Part shown: positions 47,543 through 58,831 of the stretch, one piece after another
Position numbering within the stretch: the first letter of the stretch is position 1
Layout: each line of letters opens with the position of its first letter
NCBI RefSeq assembly: GCF_029867415.1
Contig: NC_081185.1
Location: forward strand, 37,208,766 to 37,272,765
DNA length: 64,000 bases
DNA from: Vicia villosa
Lineage: Eukaryota > Streptophyta > Magnoliopsida > Fabales > Fabaceae
Reading direction: 5' to 3'
Program-made: the position numbers and the translations under genes
Notes under the pieces: generated by a model
Told to the model about the DNA's origin: nothing
The model's input: only the letters and a program-made list of their open reading frames with translations
Databases searched by the model: none

Positions 47543-47830
47543 TCTTGAATTAGAGTTCCCATCCTTGAAATTCCATATCAACTTTGTTGGCGAACCCATT
47601 TATAGAATTGGAGTAGGTTTGCATTGGTCAACAACCAAAAAATAGTAGAGGGAGTTTGAAGGCGGAAGCACTACTCAAGTAATAAGGAAAATAAACTTTC
47701 AAGCTAAACTTCATGTGATTACGGATACAACTACGATAAGTAGATGTAGCTAAAAGTCTTAGTTGAAGGATAAATGTAGTCATTATATTCATGTATTAAA
47801 TAGGTCATGGCGTTTATGCATGTCTAATTT
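47543..47830. other. Leader/flank of minus-strand copia, no feature seen
   Basis: The 5' LTR of the minus copia would be expected here but I cannot recognise a copy of the 131-bp LTR. It may be deleted. Confidence 0.4.
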
Positions 47831-50800
47831 TGTACACCCCAAATTTCCCCACTCAATAATACATTAGAAAACAAAGTAAAATTGCTCAACATATTAGGAT
47901 GTCACACACATCACAAAGCACAACCTGTCATGTAACACATTAATTCAAAATTTAAAGCATACAACACATGTCATCTCATGCTCACCTTCACTTAGGGTAT
48001 GATCGCAACAGAATTAAAAAGGTAAATATGTTATGCAAAATCATACAAGTCTCATAAATACTCTATTAAACTCGAATAAAATATGGCAAGAGCTTCTCAA
48101 AACCACATAGTTATCACAGCCACGAGAGTATAACATTCGACTCTCTAAATAACATATGCAAATAAAGGAAAACAACTGTTCATCCTGCCGAGTATTCCAA
48201 ATCCGAACAGGTAAACTAAAACACAAAACAAAACTAAAAGAAAAATAACCTCTCGCCATCCTCCAGCTCTGAGCAGTTACTCAGTTACTTGCTTATTTGT
48301 ACTCCAAAGAGGATCACAAACTACGATAATAACAAAGGGGGTGAGAAATCACATTAATAAAGTAAGCGGTATATACTTCAAGGTAGGATATAAAACACAT
48401 ACATACTCTACAGATAATTTCATACAACATCACACGACCCATTCTCATACACAACTCAACAATCACACACAAATCGATATTATGCATACAATTTATTTAT
48501 GTAATGCAACTCGAAACATATGTATGTGGTACCAACTCAATATTTGGTTCTCTCATGAACCAGGTCCCTTTTCTTAACCCATAAGTCCTTTCTATGAGCT
48601 CCAAGCCCCCTATCTGAGCTTGGGACAAGCCACTAGTCCCCTCTCTAAACTAGCGAACATGCCTCTTGACACAACTCAATGATGCATGATCATATCATTA
48701 ATATCAATGTGTTAATACCCCATTATGATCCTAACATAAAGCATTGACAACTCTCGTAATCCACTTTCCAGATTACCATACAGTCACAATTAATCACAAC
48801 TTAACATACTCAATATATCATAACATACTTAATATATTACAACACATCATTTATTCTCAACACAACATCAAAACAGTCCAAACCAGTAGCTCACTATAAC
48901 CAACAACTAACAAAACCAAGAATAATCGACAATTGCAACTTTCATGTAAGCAACTTCCATAACAATAATTAAGGCATTTACGACGATCAATGTATTACTA
49001 AATAATTATAATTATTATTACTTCACATTCAACCTCTTAAGGCATCAATATTATTAACTTTCCAACACTTTAAATCGTGTATCAAACAGAGTCACAGAAC
49101 TCAAGTTACAATATTTTCCAACAACATTCTCAAAATCCAAAGCCAAACGGAAACCATACAATTAACAGGAAAATCATACAATTAACAGGAAAATCTCATA
49201 AAATTTCAAGGAACACAAGGTTCTCAAAATCAAACGACCCCAACCTCGATGTTACATATCAGAGCAAGACTCCCTTTATTCTACTGAAAGCAAATAAAAC
49301 ACACGTCAAAGCTATCCTCTAAGCTTCCTACACTAATCCTGATCACCTACGCGTTACCCACGTGGAGGCAACATTCAAACAGAAAGGGTGAGTAATTACA
49401 ATCATTATAAAAAGTATACGAAATAAATATAGTAATTACCAACAACAATATCATCATTTAATTATTCATTCCCAACATCACTGAAAAAATTCTTTACAGT
49501 TCATACATCATCAAAACATCATTTGTGTCACTCAATATGCAAACACGGTCATGAAATGCAACATCACTGACTCATGCAGTGGTACAAATTCATCATCATT
49601 GATGACATAGTCATCTTCCTCCAAAGATCCCCAACATAAGATCAATTCCCATTTAGAACTGGAGCACAACATAAAACACACTCAATCCGCACAATGGGAT
49701 TAAGGCTAACACGGGACATCAGTCATAACATCACTGGACATACGTCCTTCTTATGCCATGAATGTATAATGCGTAACAACATGACCACAACAAAGCCAAA
49801 TGCATCGTCATCCACAAAACATTACATAGTAATTTCATACAAAATCACGATAAATCATTATTATCAACAGTAATAACCAGTACCAATAGAGTATTCAAAA
49901 TTATTATTCACATGAGGCATCCTCAAGTATTTAACAAAAAGCGACATAACTCGAATACGCCAAAACACCATCACCGCATCGAATAATTGGAATTCTAGAA
50001 CTAGAATTATTTTAAAATAAAGTACATTTTCCAGCTTTCCAACAATTCGAACGGCGCGCCAATCGAACATTCGTAGCTCATGTTACGAATTTTCAAAGTT
50101 TTAACAAAGGTACAAACACCGACGAAATACACCGATGCCACAACAACTAATCACACTCACACACTATTTAAGTTTATTTCCAAAACATGAAACATTTTTA
50201 TTGAAAATAATATCTCGTTAGTTTTCTAACGCTTCGAACGGGGACCTAAACGGAGTTACGGTTTGAAAGTTGTGAATTTTTCAAGTTTTAGAAATATTTC
50301 TGTTAGACTCAGGAAACCAGTTTTCTCAAAACTGGAAACCGGTTTCTGCACTCCCAGTTAGGGGTGGCAAAACGGGCCGCCCGCCCCGCCTTATGCCCGC
50401 TAAAAAAAGAGCGGGGCGGGCATGCCCGCCAAGTAAAATGGGCATAAAAGTCATGCCTGCCCCGCCAAGATGGCGGGCGGCGGGCTTACCCGCCTATTTT
50501 TATTTTTAATTTTTTTAATATATTAATAGACTTTTTTACGTTTTAATTAAACTTTTCAATTATTTTTTAAAACAATTTTTTATAAAAACAACTTTTTAAC
50601 AAATTTACTTAAAAAATATTACATATATTTATAAATAAATGTATAAAATAAACCATCAAGAATTGCAATAACTAGAATTAACTAAAAAAAGAGTGAGTTT
50701 TGAAGGAGATGCGGGTTTTGGCGGGTGGCGGGCTTTGGCGGGGCGGGTATGGCGGGCGGCGGGTTTTGGCGGGGCGGACTTTGACGAGTGGCGGGCCTAA

Positions 50801-50985
50801 AATCCCAACTCAACCCGCCATTTTTTGGCGGGTGCGCGGGCCGGCCCGGCGGGCCACGGCCCGTTTTGCCACCCCTACTCCCAATAGTGCAAAAATCTCA
50901 ATTTTTACTCAAGAAACCAGTTTCCTAAAAATTGGAAACCGGTTTCTCCTGCGCAAAAGCAATTTTCTATAAATTATAACTTTTC
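47831..50985 (-). repeat. Truncated chromovirus LTR, minus orientation
   Basis: Starts TGTACACCCCAAATTTCCCC. It shares with the LTRs at 22790 and 58832 the block 'cagaaagggtgag' (about 49379), 'atcagagcaagact' (about 49258) and the 'tctcgtta.ttt.ctaacgcttcgaacgggg' block (about 50212). It carries aaaccggtttc palindromes (about 50336 and 50938). The far end (expected ...TGTTACA) was not found, so it is truncated or its end is unrecognisable. Its interior is interrupted by a hAT-type MITE. Confidence 0.6.
50359..50877. mobile_element. hAT-type MITE, 519 bp, GC-rich TIRs, 8-bp TSD
   Basis: The inverted ends TAGGGGTGGCAAAACGGGCC match over at least 20 bp. The flanking 8-bp duplication is ctcccagt (50351-50358) and ctcccaat (50878-50885), one mismatch. 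Subterminal regions are full of GGCGGG and its complement, and the centre is AT-rich. It has no transposase. TSD length and the TAGGGGTGGCAA end fit hAT. Confidence 0.9.
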
Positions 50986-51520
50986 TCCTCATATTTTTAG
51001 TTATTATTTATTTAAAAATTAGTAAATTCATAAACTATTGTTATACTTTTTGAATTGTAATTTTGATCGAATACTTCAAATTCATCTCTTTAATTTACAT
51101 GCAGAGAATAGTGTAAAATATATTCAATTTCTAAAAGAAAACTCTTTAATTTATCGATAAAGCTTAAATTCTTTATAGGTTAATTCGCTTCACCTCATAT
51201 GTTATCCATTATTATTCAATCATACTTATCATATAAAAAAATAGTGCACATGTTAATGAATTATTTATTGTTTTGAAATTTATACATTTAATTTTTTAAA
51301 ACTTTTAACACGATTTATTCAACTAACCTTGTCTAATTATTATCTATGAGCACTTAAATGAGATGATAAAAAAATCCTTTTCAAGTTAATGAGATATCCT
51401 AAATTCGAATTTAGTCTTAGACACACAACAACCCTAAACGTACTAAGAATATCTCATTTTAACAAATTTTTTTTTATCTATTTGTAATGTGCTTAATATG
51501 TGGACAAAAAGTACAAATTA
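50986..51520. other. AT-rich stretch, nothing recognised
   Basis: No coding potential, repeat or RNA gene recognised between the truncated LTR and the snoRNA promoter region. Confidence 0.4.
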
Positions 51521-51523
51521 GCA

Positions 51524-51752
51524 AAACCCTAAAAAAAATTATTGCTTCGAGTCATTGGACATTAAGATAGTCACCGGTAAAACGGTAAAACTTTTTAATA
51601 CTAAATGAAGTATGGGGGGTTTTAATAAAGAAACATTGGTGCAATTAACAAACACCCAACAATAACAATCGTTCCATAAAAGCCCAAACGTATAACTCCA
51701 ACAAAAAAGCCTATAAAAACCACACGTCTCTTTGTAAATCAACAAACCCTAA
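51524..51752 (+). promoter_or_regulatory. snoRNA-cluster promoter: telo-boxes, site II core, TATA box
   Basis: Telo-boxes AAACCCTAA lie at 51524-51532 and 51744-51752, a site II core (GCCCA, complement TGGGC) at 51682-51686, and a TATA box TATAAAAA at 51712-51719. This combination is typical of plant snoRNA and ribosomal protein gene promoters (established for Arabidopsis). The TATA box is about 150 bp upstream of the first snoRNA, so transcription probably starts near 51745 and the snoRNAs are cut from one precursor. Confidence 0.7.
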
Positions 51753-51869
51753 ATCGCATTCCCTTCCCCTCTCAATTTCTAGATCTAAGCCGCACTAACT
51801 CTGCATCAGCTTCCTTATATTTTTCTTTCAAAATTCTTCAAATATTTCAATTTTTTTTTGTTTGAACAG

Positions 51870-51962
51870 GGACTATGATGAATATAGCTATATTCTGACA
51901 CCTCTTGTATGAGATGAGTCGAAAGATTCATCTTTGAGCACATAAAGCAACACTCTGAGTCC
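51870..51962 (+). ncRNA. Box C/D snoRNA (target not identified)
   Basis: The terminal stem is GGACT (51870-51874) with AGTCC (51958-51962). C box ATGATGA is at 51875-51881, D' box CTGA at 51895-51898, a C'-like gatgag at about 51912, and D box CTGA at 51955-51958. The length of 93 nt is normal. The sequences upstream of D' and D are the possible guides, but I could not match them to a known rRNA or snRNA site, so it may be an orphan or lie outside my recall. It follows the promoter above and precedes U24 on the same strand. Confidence 0.75.
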
Positions 51963-52247
51963 TTATCTGTTCGAATTTTTCAGTTCTTTCATATTATAGT
52001 TTCGATTTTTTTTACTGAATTTTCTGTTTAAGCCTAATATTGCAATTTCATTGATGATCTATTGTCTGTCAATGAATCTATAATTAGGCCAAATCAATGT
52101 TTGTGTTGGACGCATTAAATATGCGTGCAACTCAGAACTTTATCTCTATGGTTTCTTTCCTTAGTAGGATTTTCCCTATGATAAAATTGATACATTATTT
52201 TAATTGAAATTATTTTGTCATTTATTTACTATAATTGTATAGTTAGG

Positions 52248-52330
52248 TGTAGAAGGATGAAAATTTGACGGATTACGATTGATATGATTTATTTCATATA
52301 TGATTTCATAATCAGCTACTTCTGACTACA
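52248..52330 (+). ncRNA. Possible box C/D snoRNA between the two clear ones
   Basis: The terminal stem TGTAG (52248-52252) with CTACA (52326-52330) encloses a C-like box aGGATGA (one change from consensus) and a D box CTGA at 52322-52325. The length of 83 nt and position in the cluster are suitable. There is no recognised target, and the C box is imperfect. Confidence 0.35.
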
Positions 52331-52452
52331 ATAATGACTGTTTTGATTTCAATTTGTTTTATTTTCTTAATTTTTCACTATTTCTGATTTTAGTTCTTGA
52401 AGTTTCACAATGTTCATTTTTAAACAAATAATACGAATTAATACTGTTTTAG

Positions 52453-52535
52453 TGCCGATGATGTAAGTAAATATTTGCTACTCTTGATGGGATCACCCCA
52501 ATTGATGAATATTAACCACCAAGATCTCTGAGGCA
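52453..52535 (+). ncRNA. U24: Box C/D snoRNA U24
   Basis: The terminal stem is TGCC with GGCA. The C box region is gATGATGt near 52457-52463. D' guide aaatatttgctact (about 52469-52482) is complementary to 25S rRNA AGTAGCAAATATT, and D guide aaccaccaagatct is complementary to the adjacent AGATCTTGGTGGT. These sit upstream of a D'-like box (CTTGA) and the D box CTGA (52528-52531), with C' TGATGA at 52503-52508. Two guides matching neighbouring 25S sites are the signature of U24 (SNORD24 in animals), which directs 2'-O-methylation there. The guide sequences match from knowledge of U24; no search was run. Confidence 0.92.
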
Positions 52536-55352
52536 TTTTTTGTTTTATAATTTGTTGTTGGTCTGGCTGTAATATGTTGCCACTTTTCTGGCACATGCCA
52601 TGTGCCGTACCTTAATTTTATAACAACTAGGTAAATTACCCGTGCGTTGCACGGGTGTAATTAAAACATATAGGTTAAATATTTTATACAAATATATATA
52701 ATTTAATATAGTGATTGAATATGTTTTAAAATATATTAAATATATTATATTTAATTTTTATCTATTTAAAATTAAGAATAATATTTAGAAGTATGAGAAT
52801 TTTTATTGTTTTAACTTATAAATTTGATTATTTTTAAATTTGATATATCAAATTTGATCCTTAAAGAGAAATCATATAATATTTTAATATATTTTATCTA
52901 AAATCCTATATTTTGTATTTATATTATAATTTTTATTATTAATAACTTTTTTTTATTAAAGTTGTTATTTTAGTAGTTCTTCCATACATAATATATGAGA
53001 TAGTGAGTAGACTATGTTTAAGAAAATTTTATAAAATAATTCCGATTTATAATGTATATTAACAAAAGCAATTTATAGTATTAATTCCAAAATTCTTTTT
53101 TAGACCATATATTTATCAAATATTATAATGCATTTTATTTTCTATTATAAATAAACTTTAGTCTTTTATTATATTGTAGTTAGATAGTTTGGCATTGAAC
53201 CGAAAGAATGATATATTTTTTTGTTTATTGAAATGTAAAAATATGTTATATTATTGATTTTATGGGAAAAACAAATATAATATTTTGTGATTCATTACCT
53301 TTTTTTTTAAGCAAGAATTTTATATATTGGAGAACTAAGGGTTCTCCAACATTGATACACATGAAACGGAATAAAACCATCAAAGAAAGATATTACAAAC
53401 CAATTAAACTTCTGACATAAAAGACACCGGGTCTTTGTTAAATTCCTAAAAACTATAATTGGAATGTGCAATATCTCAACAAAAAAAGAGACCATCTCCA
53501 TATCAATTGATCTTTTGTGAGAAACCTATTCGCAAAAAATCTCCAACCGAAGCTTTTAATCCTAAAAGACACCTCCATCTTCCAAATTAACTCCAAAGCA
53601 TAAAAAAAAAAAAAACTTAAACAACGAACCTTTATAAAATTATTCCAAAATATCTAAAAAAAATTGTTTGTTGTTAATCCACATGTTAAATTGAAAAGAA
53701 AAAACAATAACGAAAAATTTTTTTAGTAGCATTAAGATAAAAACAATCCTTTACTACCTCTAACAAACGACATGATCATTAGATCTTCTAAATGAAAATA
53801 TTTCAAAGGCTACCTTTTCATCATGTTCTATGTTCAACACCTACTTCAGAGTTCTTCAAACATCTATGATTAACCGTTTGATTGAAGAGAAGTACACAAC
53901 TATTAATTTTATAATTTACACATTAAAATTCATATTTAAACGTACATACCTTATTGAAGAAGCTTCACAATAGTGTTGTTTATATATGATATAAAAATCG
54001 TTAAACTATTTTCTACAACATTCATATATAATTAATATTAGAATCATCAAACTATTTTCTGTAACACAATCCATTTCAAAAGAGTAATTCAAAATTATGA
54101 TGTCGAAGATCAAAAGAAAATGAATAAGGAATATAAAACATAAAAGCGATAAAATTTTTTTTGCATATGAATCGACCTTCCAATAGGTATCCCTTATAAA
54201 TCTTCAAAACCTTAACATTTCAAAGAGAAACAAAAAGAATATTATACAAAATAAAAACTAAAGTGTTTTTTTTTAAGAAAGTGAAGATGACTCAGAATCA
54301 CATATTTATATATACAATAAAAATCATGGATGAAAAATTAACAATTAATGAAAATAATAAATAATCAATTTATTAATTAAAATTTTACATTAATATATAA
54401 TTTAGTGAATGGTCACATATAAATAATAATTAATAAAAGGTTTAAGTTATAAATTTATTTCCAATTAAAGGAGTAAGTTATAAATTTATTTCCAATTAAT
54501 AAAATAATAATTAATTAATTTGTTAATTAAATTTTTTTTATCAATGTTATAAGTTAGTGAGTAGTCACATATAAATGATAATATAAAAATAGTATTTTAA
54601 AGGTTCACGTAATAAATTTATTTAAAAATAAATAAAAAACAATAATTATTATCAGACATGCTATTAATATTAGAGTTGTTACACATTTATTATTAAAAAT
54701 TATTAAGTTACAATATTCGTATCTAATAAAATTGAATGCGAATAAAAATTGTACGTATATATTTATTTCTTTGAATTTTAAAATATTAATAAATAGGTAT
54801 AAGTTTAACTTATATGCTTGATTTTATATAAAGTATTGAAAAATATAGAAATTTTTGTTTAAATTGACATTTAAAAAATTAATCTAATACACATATATAT
54901 AACATATATTAATAAAATTTAATATATTATTGTGAGCTAGCAGAAGTATATATACCTTCTAAAACCACAAACCAAAATAAATGACTATATCTTCCAAATA
55001 CATATTATTGCGAATACCTTCTAAAACTACAAACCACAAATTGATCTTATGCATACAGTTTATTCTTGTGAGCTAGTATAAAAATATAAACATAAAATAT
55101 ATATAAACAAAAATCAATATATTAAATAAATATATGGAGTGAAAAAGAGAAAAGTAAATTTTAAAATTGAAATATATTTGAGAGTTACAAAATATTAAAT
55201 AATAACTTATTATTATTATATTAAATAAATGTATGGAGTGAAAAAAAGAAAATAAAATTTTAAATATTATAAAAACTTTTGTATCATGAAAATGCTAGCA
55301 ATTATAATTGTGGCATTTATCCATGTCATGAACGATTTGACAAATTGATGAA

Positions 55353-55708
<356 letters not shown>

Positions 55709-55788
<80 letters not shown>
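55709..55788. repeat. (TA)n microsatellite, about 38 units
   Basis: A second TA tract on the other side of the MITE, after one T. Confidence 0.9.
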
Positions 55789-55791
<3 letters not shown>

Positions 55792-56015
55792 AGAGGTACA
55801 AATTATTAATAGTATTGTTAAAATATTATATTATTATTATTTACATTTTATTATTATTATTATTTATTTTTAATATAGGGTCAATTTAGTAAATGGCACA
55901 TTAGGGTTTTTGTTAAGAAAGATTATTATGATGACACATGGCTATGGAATAATTATCATGATGACACGTGGCTAGGGTTGCCATCATGACAACCTTCCAT
56001 TTATATATATTAAGA

Positions 56016-56940
56016 TGGTTTTGCTTATTTTACACATTTTTTTTCATTTAGTTTGGAAGTAACGCAGTAGTTTTTGTGTTCTGTGTTCGAATAATTTTTA
56101 ATTTGGAAAGATTGTGTTAACTAGGGTTGGATGTTCCTACTTCAATAGCAATGCAGCACAGCTTGATTGAATTGAATTGAATTTTCGTGATGGGGTTGAT
56201 TGAATTGAGTTTGAACTTGATTTCTAAGGATGATGAATATGAGTAAGCATACTTTGGTGATAATTTTCATCCTCAGAATTCGTGTAACCTTAGAACTCCA
56301 ACTCTCAAAATCAAATTCAACTAGGGCCATTCAACTAGGGCCATCATGAGAGTCACGTTGTGTAGCATTGGAGTTGAATTAACTCAAGTATCTTGAAGCT
56401 AGGAACATCAGATCCTAGCTACCACCATTTCCAAATTATGCCACGTTGACCCACTCACGTACCCACGCCTTAACAACCACAGGTAGTAGATGATTCTTTT
56501 CGGAACCTTCAATTACTAAATATTATCCCAGGTTGACTCTTCCATCTGATCATTAATGTTAAAAGCTATCAGTATATCGTGCAATGCAAATATTGCCAAT
56601 TCTACTCCATTCTTGTTCACCTTTTCCCTCACCTTCATCCATTTTCTTTAGGATATGAATGTTAAGGTCTTAAATACAAATACTAAGCTGTCAACTGTCC
56701 CTCCAAGCGTTCATATGCAACCATCTCTTATTTTCCAAACTCCGGCCATCCTAATATAGGGCATCATAATATACAATGCTCTCCATAAACTATAGTATTT
56801 TCATCTGGTTTTGTAGTGATCTTGCACTCAATATCAATATAAATGCCTCTAATCACTCTACGCTTCTACTGCATGAATTTTCTTAATAGGAGTGTCTCCT
56901 CAAATTTGTGTTGTAATCTGTGAATCTCTTCAATACATTT
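56016..56940. other. Flank between Helitron and LINE, possibly containing LINE tail
   Basis: No clear gene. From about 56500 the complement contains short LINE-like frames but too degraded to define. The 'gattgaattgaattgaatttt' region at about 56162-56185 is a short pentameric run. Confidence 0.35.
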
Positions 56941-57180
56941 TGTCGTTAGTTCATAGTCATCATAGCTCAAGTCAAGATCGCTTCAATGACACTCTTTGCC
57001 GAAGCAACTTTACCTAGCATTGGATCTTCACGCTGCCCATCATTTGAAAGGAGGATGCTATTTTTCCTGCTAATTTACAAAACCATTTAAGAGTATTTAT
57101 AACATAACATCTGACTTACTTTCAATAGCTTCTCTTGACAGTAATAAACATGAGATATCTTAGGTTCATGTTTTCTCATT

Positions 57181-57234
57181 TGGTTCGCATTCCAATTGTT
57201 ATCACTTTGGTTCGCATTCCAATTGTTATCACTT
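57181..57234. repeat. 27-bp tandem duplication in the LINE remnant
   Basis: Two identical copies of tggttcgcattccaattgtt plus 7 bases lie in tandem (57181-57207 and 57208-57234). Confidence 0.95.
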
Positions 57235-57261
57235 CTTGTATAAACAAGCTTGTATGTACAC

Positions 57262-57427
57262 AAAACAATGCAGAGATATAAGATCACCTTGTCTTATTCC
57301 CTGTTGAGGTCGAAGAAAGAATTCACCTTTAGCTCCATGCCAATAAAACAATGCAGAGATATAAGATCACCTTGTCTTATTCCGTGTTGAGGTCGAAGAA
57401 AGAATTCACCTTTAGCTCCATGCCAAT
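57262..57427. repeat. 83-bp tandem duplication in the LINE remnant
   Basis: 57262-57344 and 57345-57427 are copies with about one mismatch (ccctgttg versus ccgtgttg). The unit length is not a multiple of three, so it breaks the RT frame. Confidence 0.95.
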
Positions 57428-58143
57428 TAACATCTGTGTCCATACTCAACACAACATGCATGATAACATTAGCCACGTATGGGTATTTTTTTCTCATTCA
57501 ACACATACTAAATGAAATCCCAAGTAAGCTTATTGTAAGCTTTTGTGGGATCAATCTTGATAGTGAAAGCAACTTTCTTACCTTTCTTTTTATGCAAAAT
57601 AGTCATAACCTATTTGGGGATTATAATATTCTCATGAATAGGTGTGCCTGGAACAGGACCGTTTTAAAAGGAGAAACAATCTTATAAATTGTGTTGTGTA
57701 AGGAAATTGGCCGAAACTTTGGTAACAATTTTGGGGCTGCTCAACTTTTTAAATCATGCCGTCTTGTTAACCTCTTCTATACTCCCAAGTTTACGCCAAA
57801 CCTTCTTAACAAAGTCGCAAACATGTATGACTTCCCACGATTTTTGATTGAAGATTTTATGGCAAACAAAGCCTTTCTGACCTCATCATCCGTAATAAGT
57901 TCAACTAATCTCTAGATCTCATACTGATGCATACTAGGAAAGCATATCTCAGTTTGCTCCCTCTCACTTCTTTAATACCTATAACCATAAAGTTAACTCG
58001 TGTTTTTTAAGTACTATTTGAATGTTAGTTGAGTGGGTTAAAGAGATCATGGGTACTAAAATAAATACTGAGACAGAGGCCGACTCAGGAAGAGGAGTAG
58101 GTGAGACCCGGATGTTGGAGCATCGGTAGGTTATGGAGTTTGT

Positions 58144-58505
58144 TTTAGCTTTATGCAAGATTTTTGTGGCCATTTTGATATGGTAGGACACTACCTTATT
58201 TATGAAGTAGATACATGGGTGGCTGCACATTGTAACAGAGATAGTGTTTCAATAGACCCTTTAGCCCTGTTCTTTTGGGGTTATTAGTATAGGAGCTGTG
58301 GTTTTTTGGTTTAAATTGAGTAGTTGTAACATCATCAGTAGGATATACGATTATTTGGCTTTATGCAAAATATTTTTGCCCATTTCAGCATGGCATGACA
58401 CTATCTTTCTCACGAGGTATATACATGGGCAACTGCACAATGCTATAGAGACATTGCTTCAGCTTACCCTCTGCCTCCACTGTTCGGGCATTATTAGTAT
58501 TAGGG
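58144..58505 (+). repeat. Two diverged copies of an about 150-bp sequence
   Basis: 58144-58294 and 58354-58505 align from 'tt(a/g)gctttatgcaa' through 'gacactacctt/gacactatctt' to 'ttattagtat.agg'. Identity is about 70-75% by eye. Identity of the sequence is unknown. Confidence 0.7.
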
Positions 58506-58826
58506 GTGGCAATAAAATTCATTAACACAATATCCATCCTATAATTTATCCATCCGATCCATCCATTAAACAAAAAAATAATTTAATGGATTTATCCAAT
58601 CCATCCGTCAAATCATATGGATGGATTCAATCCATCCACCTTATTTTATAAATCCATTGGATATTATTTTATCATTTATTAAATTAAACTTTTTAATATA
58701 AAAATATATTACATTTAATTTCTTTTGTTAAAAGTTAAAACACAATAAGAAAAAAAAATTTGAAAATTAGAAAAACATTTCAGATTCAATTTTTAAATTT
58801 CACGAATCACGTTCTCTCCAAAGATG
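58501..58826 (+). mobile_element. hAT-like element with one recognised end (TAGGGGTGGCAA)
   Basis: Begins TAGGGGTGGCAATAAAATTC, identical over its first 12 bases to the hAT MITE end at 50359. The interior has repeated 'atccatcc' and 'ggatggat' blocks. The left candidate TSD is attagtat (58493-58500). The right end was not found; an AT-rich tail precedes the LTR element at 58832, so the end is uncertain. Confidence 0.5.
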
Positions 58827-58831
58827 AACCC

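Larger units (their letters stand above)
56941..57920 (-). pseudogene. LINE (non-LTR) reverse transcriptase remnant
   Basis: On the complement, residues resembling LINE RT appear in order: DDEVRKALFAIKSS (near 57850), a segment resembling KIDPTKAYNKLTWDF (near 57530-57560), and FFLRPQHGIRQGDLIS (near 57295-57330), then KHEPKISHVYYCQEKLL (near 57130). Frames change repeatedly, and two internal tandem duplications disrupt the coding. It is a decayed plant L1-type element with no clear ends. Confidence 0.7.

Noticed and set aside
52060..52085. A further C/D snoRNA around 'attgatgatctattgtctgtcaat'
   Set aside because: It is a short perfect hairpin of about 24 bp with no D box and no room for a guide.
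53300..53560. Possible LINE 3' tail with poly(A) inside the Helitron (minus strand)
   Set aside because: A short T-run and weak protein-like frames only; not enough to call an element.
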